Of a stretch of 35,313 nucleotides of DNA, positions 7,806-13,684 are shown piece by piece. Origin of the DNA: an uncultured Prevotellaceae bacterium (GTDB lineage Bacteria; Bacteroidota; Bacteroidia; Bacteroidales; Bacteroidaceae); NCBI GenBank assembly GCA_902763615.1, contig CACWSX010000032.1, positions 1 to 35,313 of the forward strand, in the 5' to 3' direction. The position numbers and the translations under genes were made by a program. The first letter of the stretch is position 1. Each line of letters starts with the position of its first letter. Below the pieces are notes generated by a model. It worked only from the letters and a program-made list of their open reading frames with translations, did no database searches and had not been told where the DNA came from.

Positions 7806-7813
7806 TAACTTTG
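7806..7813 (+). promoter_or_regulatory. Upstream copy of a duplicated TAACTTTG promoter
   Basis: TAACTTTG followed by GCAAAC and, shortly after, AATATG. The same arrangement recurs 74 bp downstream at 7880. The first copy leads directly into an 11-codon open frame (7824-7856, MFERCWMYEV), which could be a leader peptide or chance. Confidence 0.45.
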
Positions 7814-7879
7814 CAAACGAAATATGTTTGAAAGATGTTGGATGTATGAAGTCTGATGGCTGATGTGAAATATAATGTG

Positions 7880-7887
7880 TAACTTTG
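7880..7887 (+). promoter_or_regulatory. Promoter of the RhuM gene (TAACTTTG)
   Basis: TAACTTTG followed by GCAAACAGAATATG, placing the RhuM start codon (7898) only a few bases after the expected transcription start. The message would be leaderless or nearly so. It is the second copy of the repeat at 7806. Confidence 0.6.
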
Positions 7888-7897
7888 CAAACAGAAT

Positions 7898-8914
7898 ATG
7901 AATATGGCAGAGGATAAAGGACAAATACTATTATATAAGACTCCAGATGGGGAGTCGCGTATTGAGGTGAGACTGCAAAACGAGACAGTGTGGCTCAGCC
8001 TTGATCAGATGGCGGAATTGTTTCAACGTAACAAATCGACCATCTCCAGACACATTAAAAATGTGTTTGAGGAGGGAGAGCTACAGCCGGAGGCAACCGT
8101 TGCATTTTTTGCAACAGTTCAAACAGAAGGTAAAAGAAAGGTAGAGCGCGACATCGCATATTACAACCTCGATATGATTATCAGCGTGGGGTATCGCGTC
8201 CATTCATATCGTGGCGTTCAGTTCCGCATGTGGGCAACAGGGGTACTAAAAGAATACATTGTAAAAGGTTTTGCCCTGAACGATGAGCTGTTGAAGAACG
8301 CTGGCCGCGGAAACTATTTCGATGAGCTGTTAGCCCGCATTCGTGACATACGTTCATCCGAAAAGATATTCTATCGCAAAGTACTCGAGATATATGCACT
8401 CAGCATCGACTACGACCCTCGTGTAGAGATGACAAAGCAGTTCTTTGCCACAGTCCAAAACAAGATGCATTATGCGGTTCATGGGCATACGGCAGCAGAA
8501 ATAATATATAATCGTGCAAATGCCGCTAAGGACTTCATGGGACTGACCACCTGGACGGGAATGATGCCTAAGCGTACGGATGCAGAATATGCCAAAAACT
8601 ATCTGAATGAGGATGAGATAGACACGCTGAACCGAATAGTGAACCTTTATATTGACTATGCAGAACTGCGTGCAAAAGACCACAAGCCAATGTATATGCA
8701 CGACTGGATAGATAAGCTCGATGATTTCCTGCGCCTTTCAGACAAAGAACTTCTGACGCATGCCGGCAGTATTTCTGCCAAGTTGGCTAAGGAAAAGGCT
8801 GATGCGGAATACGATAAGTTCAAGGAAAGAACAAAGAACGAATTGACACCAGTTGAAATCCATTTTCTGGAACAGTTTGAACGAGAACAGAAGAAATTGG
8901 GAGATAAGAAATGA
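7898..8914 (+). CDS. RhuM family protein (virulence_RhuM)
   Basis: A 338-residue protein. Residues 15-60 look like a DNA-binding module (VWLSLDQMAELFQRNKSTIS, a helix-turn-helix-like stretch). The centre has the family hallmarks: YYNLDMIISVGYRVHS, RGVQFRMWATGVLKEYIVKG, and later YAVHGHTAAEIIYNRANA. Its length is normal for RhuM proteins, first named from a Salmonella pathogenicity island and often found beside type I restriction genes. The biochemical role is not established; the C-terminal half has been compared with Fic/Doc-like folds. It has its own promoter, so it may be regulated separately from the restriction operon. Starts at 7898 or 7904 are both plausible. Confidence 0.88.
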   Translation: MNMAEDKGQILLYKTPDGESRIEVRLQNETVWLSLDQMAELFQRNKSTISRHIKNVFEEGELQPEATVAFFATVQTEGKRKVERDIAYYNLDMIISVGYRVHSYRGVQFRMWATGVLKEYIVKGFALNDELLKNAGRGNYFDELLARIRDIRSSEKIFYRKVLEIYALSIDYDPRVEMTKQFFATVQNKMHYAVHGHTAAEIIYNRANAAKDFMGLTTWTGMMPKRTDAEYAKNYLNEDEIDTLNRIVNLYIDYAELRAKDHKPMYMHDWIDKLDDFLRLSDKELLTHAGSISAKLAKEKADAEYDKFKERTKNELTPVEIHFLEQFEREQKKLGDKK

Positions 8915-9064
8915 AAATGTAACAATGAGATTCAGGAGGAACACGATATCATATAACGGCGGGTCGGTTCTTCTGTTATAATCAAGTTTATATCAATGAA
9001 TAAGTATAATATGAGACATCGAATTAAATCAGGAAAAATAGGTTCCTATACACTACAGCAAGAA

Positions 9065-9317
9065 ACGACGGTTGCAAAAATTGCAACTGTCGTAAATATG
9101 AGGTATTAGAGGATAAATAGAAGAGCAAGGATATAATACCACACGTTTCTTGATTCCATCAACACGCAAATAAAGCGTGTTAATGAACCCGAAACAACAA
9201 AAGAACCTTCCCCTCGCTACATGGTTGTTTCCAAAATGGAAATAACCACTCAAAATAATGTCAGGTGACTGTCTCCTGGCAGCAGGAGAGTGAACCGGTG
9301 ACAAATCGTCACCGGTT
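9065..9317. ncRNA. Candidate structured RNA: five consecutive hairpins
   Basis: Stems by eye are: 9065-9077 with 9081-9093 (13 bp including one G-U); 9161-9167 with 9175-9181 (7 bp); 9223-9232 with 9238-9247 (10 bp, one G-U); 9273-9278 with 9283-9288 (6 bp, four-base loop); and 9293-9302 with 9308-9317 (10 bp, five-base loop). The G-U pairs suggest that structure is conserved in at least one transcribed strand. The orientation is uncertain. The first stem could instead be a terminator for the RhuM gene, although it lacks a clean T-tract. Confidence 0.4.
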
Positions 9318-9415
9318 AATAACACAATAATGGACAAAACGAGGAATAGGGCCCTTTTTCTGTCCAAGGAGATGAAACATCTTGGTCTTTTGCTTACGAT
9401 TTCAATAAAAAGTAG

Positions 9416-9423
9416 TATCTTTG
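9416..9423 (+). promoter_or_regulatory. Promoter of the WYL gene (TATCTTTG)
   Basis: TATCTTTG followed by GCAG, 23 bases before the WYL start codon. An upstream TTTG (9389-9392) is spaced 23 bases away, slightly longer than ideal. Confidence 0.6.
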
Positions 9424-9445
9424 CAGACAATTCTAAAAGGCGACA

Positions 9446-10450
9446 ATGAAGACGAAGGACTACTCGATGCGGGAGATGATTATCGACCAGTGTCTGGGCA
9501 CTGGGCGGGAGTATACACGTGAAGAACTGCAGGCGGCTGTGAACAAAGCGCTTGAGTCGCGCGATATGCTACCCGTCAAATCGAAGGTTACCATCTTGCA
9601 GGACATCAACGAGATGAACGAGAAGTTCTATCGAATCTATGAAGAATACGGCATTGTGTCTGAACGCAGAGGCCGAAAGACATACTACCGCTATCGTGAT
9701 GGGATTGAGTCGATCTACAACCGCGAACTGACATTCGACGAGATTGAGAAGCTGCAAGAGGTGCGCAGTCTGTTGCAAGGGCTCAGGGGAATGCCACAAT
9801 TGGAATGGATTGACCAGATGTCGGCTCGTTTCGACCAGCAGATCATGAGCCCCAACCAGACCATTGCGAGTTTCGAAGAAGGAACGGCTGGCGACAGCAG
9901 GTTTTTTCTGCAACTATTCAATGCCATCAACCAGAAGATGGTGCTGACCATCGAGTATCAGCGTTTCGGCTATGAACCAAAGGAACGTATCATCCATCCT
10001 TATCATCTGAAGCAGTTTATGCGTCGCTGGTATCTTTTCGCAACCATTGAGGGAAAGGAGTTTGTGACGAGTTTCGCTCTCGACAGATTCGTTTCTGTGC
10101 GTGAGAATAAGGAGGTGGCATACAGAAAGACAGATATTGACTTCAACCACTATTTTGATGATATCGTTGGCATCACCCATCCTGATGGAGGTGTGGTGGA
10201 ACATATCGTGCTGGAGGGCGACAGTTGGGCAGACAATTACCTGCATACGTTGCCCATACATCCGCTTCAGAAGATAGAGAGTCTGGGTGAGAAAGGTTGT
10301 CTGGTGAAGCTTGACCTGATGATCAATCGTGAGCTGGAGCGCGAGATTATGTCGTATGGTGACCATCTGAAAGTCGTGTCGCCAAAGCATTTCCAGGAAA
10401 GGATGAAGGAACTTTATCGTACGATTGAAGAAGTGTACGACGAGGAATAA
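9446..10450 (+). CDS. WYL-domain transcriptional regulator
   Basis: A 334-residue protein with the wHTH-WYL-WCX layout. Residues 5-90 form a winged helix (YTREELQAAVN, then VSERRGRKTYYRY as the wing). The WYL domain covers about 160-225, with IEYQRFGYEPKERIIHPYHL and the eponymous Trp195-Tyr196-Leu197 in RRWYLFAT, followed by FALDRF. The C-terminal WCX-like part runs to 334. WYL proteins sense nucleic acid or nucleotides and control many phage-defence loci (for example BrxR and CapW). It lies among defence genes and next to a palindromic site at 10484-10510, so it is a reasonable candidate for binding there. That link is inference. Confidence 0.88.
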   Translation: MKTKDYSMREMIIDQCLGTGREYTREELQAAVNKALESRDMLPVKSKVTILQDINEMNEKFYRIYEEYGIVSERRGRKTYYRYRDGIESIYNRELTFDEIEKLQEVRSLLQGLRGMPQLEWIDQMSARFDQQIMSPNQTIASFEEGTAGDSRFFLQLFNAINQKMVLTIEYQRFGYEPKERIIHPYHLKQFMRRWYLFATIEGKEFVTSFALDRFVSVRENKEVAYRKTDIDFNHYFDDIVGITHPDGGVVEHIVLEGDSWADNYLHTLPIHPLQKIESLGEKGCLVKLDLMINRELEREIMSYGDHLKVVSPKHFQERMKELYRTIEEVYDEE

Positions 10451-10483
10451 TCCAACTTTTTTCTTTTTTTCTTGAAATTTTTT

Positions 10484-10510
10484 AATGCGTTTACACTCAC
10501 TGAACGCATT
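10484..10510. promoter_or_regulatory. Operator candidate: AATGCGTT-N11-AACGCATT
   Basis: A perfect 8-bp inverted repeat (10484-10491 and 10503-10510) with an 11-base spacer, immediately upstream of the -7 element at 10516. The half-site centres are 19 bp apart, close to two helical turns, as expected for a dimeric repressor blocking the promoter. The nearby WYL regulator and the S24 protein are both possible ligands. Confidence 0.6.
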
Positions 10511-10515
10511 GGGCC

Positions 10516-10523
10516 TATCTTTG
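10516..10523 (+). promoter_or_regulatory. Promoter of microprotein and S24 gene (TATCTTTG)
   Basis: TATCTTTG followed by GCAG, about 30 bp before the microprotein start. The operator-like palindrome occupies the region between this element and the expected -33 position. Confidence 0.65.
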
Positions 10524-10551
10524 CAGCCGTAAACTTATAAAATTAAAGAAT

Positions 10552-10629
10552 ATGGCTGGATTATTTTTATTATTTATTATGGTAGTTGCCCTCGTCAACC
10601 TGATGAGTGCCTACGTGAAGAGTGTATAA
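10552..10629 (+). CDS. 25-residue hydrophobic microprotein
   Basis: Reads MAGLFLLFIMVVALVNLM then SAYVKSV. It is almost entirely one predicted transmembrane helix with a short, slightly basic tail. It starts about 20 nt after the expected transcription start and ends 22 bp before the S24 gene, so both should be on one message. Short single-helix peptides can be type I toxins, membrane regulators or leader peptides. No antisense RNA promoter is obvious. I do not recognise a family, and a non-functional leader frame remains possible. Confidence 0.45.
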   Translation: MAGLFLLFIMVVALVNLMSAYVKSV

Positions 10630-10651
10630 TTATTAAACAACAATTGAAACA

Positions 10652-11524
10652 ATGACTGAAAAAAAGAAAAGATTGAGCGCTGGCTGGGAGCCAGAGATGA
10701 TGACGGAGGAAGAAACGATGGCTTTCCTCGACAGTAAGGGCATCGCCTATGAGATCTGCGACACGCCCATCCCCGTGCTGGAAAACAAAGTGAGATGTGG
10801 TAAACCTCAGGATATCGGCGACCTGGTAGTCGACGAATACAGGTATATCCCACGGTCGAGACAAGGACGTTATCCTATGATGGATGTGCCCGCTATCGGT
10901 GATTCAATGATAGGAGCCGATATCTACGATGGCGACTGGATGCAGCTGGAGTGTGGCCGTATACCATCGGACGGCGATGTCGTGATAGCCAGAATCGACG
11001 GTGAGATGACGGCCAAGGTGTTTTTCACTGATGAACAGAATCACTACTGGCTCCTGCCCAAGAACGAGAACTACGATCCCATTGAGCTAACCAAGAACGG
11101 TAATGTGGGGATTGCGGGCGTTGTGAGCAATTTGACCAAGAGCGTTCCGAGTCAGTCGCATAACGAGTGTGTCAGTATTCTGAAGCGTTACAAGAACAAG
11201 AAAGCTGAGGCGGGTGATGTTTTCCATCGGCTGGCGAAGGTGGTGGGCGACGGCAAACTGTTGTTCTGGGCAGCCTCGGCGTGGGCGGTAGTCTATGGCG
11301 TGGCGCGCGACTGCTGCGACTACGAGGGTACGGTGAGCGAGTTTGAGCGTAAGGCCGAAAATATGAATCTGCCCATGCGGTTCGACTATCCCTGTTCGGA
11401 GGGTAAGGTGCAGCGCACCATCAGCAACCACCCTTACATGCGCCTGCATATAGATAAGTGGAAGGAGAATGGGGCTTCTGTCCGTGAGATCGTTCTGATG
11501 GAGTTTTTAAGGAAGAATCTGTAA
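10652..11524 (+). CDS. UmuD-like S24 autopeptidase with unknown C-terminal domain
   Basis: A 290-residue protein. Residues 50-150 form an S24 (LexA/UmuD) domain with the nucleophile Ser85 in PAIGDSMIGADIYDGD and the base Lys122 in GEMTAKVFF. A Cys49-Gly50 pair lies 36 residues before Ser85, and Ser85 is 37 residues before Lys122. Those spacings equal those of E. coli UmuD (Cys24, Ser60, Lys97), so RecA-stimulated self-cleavage is plausible. No helix-turn-helix is evident in residues 1-48. Residues 160-290 form a separate domain of unknown type with WAASAWAVVYGVARDCCDY and an N-terminal basic linker. No umuC-like polymerase follows. A stress sensor or a damage-triggered effector is the best inference. 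Confidence 0.75.
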   Translation: MTEKKKRLSAGWEPEMMTEEETMAFLDSKGIAYEICDTPIPVLENKVRCGKPQDIGDLVVDEYRYIPRSRQGRYPMMDVPAIGDSMIGADIYDGDWMQLECGRIPSDGDVVIARIDGEMTAKVFFTDEQNHYWLLPKNENYDPIELTKNGNVGIAGVVSNLTKSVPSQSHNECVSILKRYKNKKAEAGDVFHRLAKVVGDGKLLFWAASAWAVVYGVARDCCDYEGTVSEFERKAENMNLPMRFDYPCSEGKVQRTISNHPYMRLHIDKWKENGASVREIVLMEFLRKNL

Positions 11525-11527
11525 GAC

Positions 11528-11611
11528 TTACCGAAGCAGTTACCGAAGTCCGGTAAAAGGGACAGGGGTTTTTACCGAACTTTCGAAGACTTACCGAAAA
11601 CTGTTACCGAA
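11528..11611 (+). repeat. Five TTACCGAA repeats (iteron-like)
   Basis: Identical octamers begin at 11528, 11540, 11572, 11591 and 11604, in one orientation, with start-to-start distances of 12, 32, 19 and 13 bases. A related inverted CCGGTAA lies near 11550. They start three bases after the S24 stop codon and end at the terminator. Spaced direct repeats next to a replication-like operon could bind a protein, as iterons do. Confidence 0.75.
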
Positions 11612-11643
11612 TGCGTTCCAAGAGATTGGAGCGCATTTTTTTT
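11610..11643 (+). terminator. Intrinsic terminator of the S24 unit
   Basis: A 12-bp stem (11610-11621 with 11626-11637, one G-U pair) closed by a GAGA tetraloop and followed by eight T residues. Its left arm starts with AATGCGTT, the same octamer as the operator half-site at 10484, which may be coincidence. Confidence 0.85.
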
Positions 11644-11648
11644 GTGCC

Positions 11649-11656
11649 TAATTTTG
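11649..11656 (+). promoter_or_regulatory. Promoter of the replication-like operon (TAATTTTG)
   Basis: TAATTTTG followed by GCAG, just after the terminator T-tract. The first start codon is 265 bp downstream, implying a very long leader for this genome. Confidence 0.6.
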
Positions 11657-11662
11657 CAGTGT

Positions 11663-11920
11663 CGAAAGACAAAAAGTTCTTTGAAATATTGACACAGTAG
11701 ATTCGCAGGGAAGGCCCTGGGATAAGATAAAGAATACTAATTGTATTCATAGTGGTTAGGTTTAAAAGGTAATACTTTTCATTCGCTTTTTGAGCATTTG
11801 TTATGCTTTAAAATTGACAGCGGTGAAGCGTCACCGCAACCCGCTCCGGTTCGTGAGAATAGGGGCGTTTTCGAGAGAATTATCACATTATTAATAATAT
11901 AAAAAAGAAAGGATTAAATT
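11663..11920 (+). promoter_or_regulatory. Structured 5' leader with boxA-like motif
   Basis: GTTCTTTGAAA at 11676-11686 resembles boxA antitermination sites of rRNA leaders. Downstream lie small hairpins: 11706-11710 with 11715-11719; 11732-11737 with 11743-11748; an AGCAT/ATGCT stem near 11795; and a perfect 7-bp stem GCGGTGA/TCACCGC near 11820-11837 with a four-base loop. The region has no open frame of note. A boxA followed by stems suggests processive antitermination or attenuation. I cannot match it to a named RNA family. Confidence 0.4.
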
Positions 11921-12520
11921 ATGAAGAAAATTTTTATTTATGATACGTTTGGAACAGCATTATTTTGCTGTGGGTTTGAAGGGCTTGACGAAGACGGCAA
12001 GCCTCGTCTGACGATTATGACACCAGGATGTCCTGTACAGAACTTCCACGAATATACAGAGACTTTTCGCGAAAATCCTCATGACTATTACTTCCTTTGC
12101 GAGGAAGGTAAGTCGGCGGACTCGAAGTTTGTTGTGGAAATGTTGGGGCAGATACTTATCAATAGTAACCATCCTTACGAGAGATTATCTGCCAGACTTG
12201 ATGAGATGCGTAAATATGGCATCAGTTATGATCAAGAACAACAGAAACTGATGATCAGGATACTGGAGGTGAATGATATCGAGTCAAAAAGCGTGAAATA
12301 CCGCATGACAATGTTCATCGGTGAGCTGGATCTCTATGTTGGTGAAGGTGAGGGTATGTACGACAGTCTCAGAGAAATAGTTTCCAAGTTGAGTGGCTTC
12401 TTTTTATTTATCGAGAACCAGACACATATTCCTCTGAGGAAACATTTGCTGACGACTGAAAGTATTGAGAAGCAGGTGAAGCGCATTGCGCCGAACTTAT
12501 TTGACAGATTTGGAGAATAG
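11921..12520 (+). CDS. Hypothetical protein, first gene of replication-like operon
   Basis: A 199-residue soluble protein of unknown family. It opens MKKIFIYDTFGTALFCCGF, has a Cys-containing PGCPVQNFHEY segment near residue 45 and a mixed alpha/beta look, with charged helices from 95 to 125 and 165 to 199. It lacks a signal peptide and membrane segments. It follows the long leader and precedes a Cys-rich small protein by 15 bp. Its place at the head of an operon with OB-fold-like and primase-like genes suggests a role in DNA metabolism of a mobile or phage-derived module, but nothing in the sequence proves it. Confidence 0.65.
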   Translation: MKKIFIYDTFGTALFCCGFEGLDEDGKPRLTIMTPGCPVQNFHEYTETFRENPHDYYFLCEEGKSADSKFVVEMLGQILINSNHPYERLSARLDEMRKYGISYDQEQQKLMIRILEVNDIESKSVKYRMTMFIGELDLYVGEGEGMYDSLREIVSKLSGFFLFIENQTHIPLRKHLLTTESIEKQVKRIAPNLFDRFGE

Positions 12521-12535
12521 TAATAAGCTTGAAAT

Positions 12536-12871
12536 ATGAGAAATGAACACGGTATTGAAATCCGGGAATGCTGTGCTTCGTGTAAGCATAAGGATCTGAC
12601 GAGATTGTTGTCGGCCAGATTCTGCTCGCTGCATCAAAAGAAAGTGAAGCCCCGGGAGGGCTGTAAGCAGTGGGAGATGAGCGAACAGATGCAGGCTGCT
12701 GGGTTGTCAGGTGGTAAAGTGAAGAAGAAGGAATATCTGAAATATGTGATGGAGGTGAGAGAAGACGAGTCCTTAGCAGACCAGCTGAAGATTCAGTTCC
12801 CACACAAAAGCATCAGTCAGATCCGGAAAGAATTCGAAGCAAAAAACGGCTCCATTTACGTAGAGCCATAG
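12536..12871 (+). CDS. Small Cys-rich (putative zinc-binding) protein
   Basis: A 111-residue protein. The N-terminal half carries CCASCKHKD (Cys13, Cys14, Cys17) followed by RFCSLHQKKVKPREGCKQW, a spacing of Cys and His that would suit one zinc site. The C-terminal half is charged and helical (SISQIRKEFEAKNGS). It lies 15 bp after the previous gene and 28 bp before the OB-fold-like gene, so it belongs to the same transcript. The function is unknown. Small zinc proteins of this type are common in phage-like gene sets of Bacteroidales, which is background knowledge, not proof. Confidence 0.6.
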   Translation: MRNEHGIEIRECCASCKHKDLTRLLSARFCSLHQKKVKPREGCKQWEMSEQMQAAGLSGGKVKKKEYLKYVMEVREDESLADQLKIQFPHKSISQIRKEFEAKNGSIYVEP

Positions 12872-12899
12872 TTATTAACAATTTAAATTTTTAAGTTTT

Positions 12900-13199
12900 A
12901 TGATTACAGAGATTTTTAAGGTTGTATCGCAGACGGAGCCCGTCTACGTACAGAGTAAGAAACAGGATGGTGGCCAGCTGGCCAAGTGTAACGTGCACCT
13001 GAAGGGCATCGGCGGCGACTATGCCGAAGAGTTCTATGCCGTAGCGTTCGGAGAGAATGCCACACAGAAGCTGGAGCAGGGCGAGCTGGTGGCAGTCAAC
13101 CTGAGGTTTAGCACGCATGTGAACAATGACAACGGAGCCATTTATCAGGATGTCGTGGCTCAGGGTATTCAGAAACTGAATGAAGTAAAGACATTCTAA
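12900..13199 (+). CDS. Putative OB-fold single-stranded DNA-binding-like protein
   Basis: A 99-residue protein that is mostly beta-strand by pattern: alternating hydrophobics in KCNVHLKGIGGDYAEEFYAVAFG, ELVAVNLRFSTHVNN and IYQDVVAQGIQKL. The length and the central strand order are compatible with one OB fold as in single-stranded DNA-binding proteins. It lacks the acidic C-terminal tip of canonical SSB. It sits two genes upstream of a primase/helicase-like protein, which fits a DNA-replication role. The family assignment rests on pattern only and could be wrong. Confidence 0.5.
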   Translation: MITEIFKVVSQTEPVYVQSKKQDGGQLAKCNVHLKGIGGDYAEEFYAVAFGENATQKLEQGELVAVNLRFSTHVNNDNGAIYQDVVAQGIQKLNEVKTF

Positions 13200-13297
13200 A
13201 GTATTAATCGAGCGGAGGACTGGTGAAGGAAGTCATCGATGTGAAATAAATGGTACCAAATATTCCGACACACCTTCACTCAAAAATTCGCAAGATT

Positions 13298-13684
13298 ATG
13301 AAAAAGAATCAAAAGAAAGTATCGAGAGAAGTGATCGTCGACGGCATGATGTCATTCGGCAAGTTGGATAACAATCTAAACCAGGCAAGCTTTATGCCCT
13401 GTGAGCATGTGGAGGTAGATCCGTATATCGGACGCTTCAAAGTGCAGCTTTTGCGCAATGGTTACCTCTATCTGGAGCAGTTAGCCAAGCGTATCAGGAA
13501 CCATCCATTGTTCCGACTGACGCATAGCTCACTGTCGTTTGGAAGGAATGCGAAATATTATTATATGCTTTCAGCCCCAGAGAGCGAGGCAGAACACATT
13601 CCTGATTGGTTGGAACAGGAGGCTCACGAGGCTGCTGAGAGACTGAGGGAGATGATGAACAAGAAAGGAGGAAAGAAGAAATGA
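13298..13684 (+). CDS. Small basic hypothetical protein
   Basis: 128 residues from the ATG at 13298, which opens MKKNQKKVSREVI. An upstream in-frame ATG at 13250 would add 16 residues but gives a poor N-terminus. The body contains YIGRFKVQLLRNGYLYLEQLAKRIRN, and the tail is very basic (MMNKKGGKKK). There are no membrane segments. Its stop overlaps the start of the DUF3987 gene by 4 bp (ATGA), implying translational coupling, so it may be a partner of that protein. No family is recognised. Confidence 0.6.
   Translation: MKKNQKKVSREVIVDGMMSFGKLDNNLNQASFMPCEHVEVDPYIGRFKVQLLRNGYLYLEQLAKRIRNHPLFRLTHSSLSFGRNAKYYYMLSAPESEAEHIPDWLEQEAHEAAERLREMMNKKGGKKK

Larger units (their letters stand above)
8915..9445. 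other. 530-bp intergenic stretch rich in hairpins
   Basis: No credible gene; a 125-codon minus-strand frame (9053-9430) merely tracks the hairpin arms. The first 150 bases show nothing clear. From 9065 to 9317 there are five successive hairpins, listed separately. The last 100 bases contain the promoter of the WYL gene. Confidence 0.6.
11525..11920. other. Intergenic regulatory region before the replication-like operon
   Basis: Nearly 400 bases without a protein gene. In order it holds the TTACCGAA repeats, an intrinsic terminator (11610-11643), a TAATTTTG promoter (11649-11656) and a structured leader of about 260 nt. Confidence 0.7.

Noticed and set aside
9053-9430. 125-codon minus-strand frame as a gene
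   Set aside because: It runs through all five hairpins, opposes the WYL promoter and resembles no family I know.
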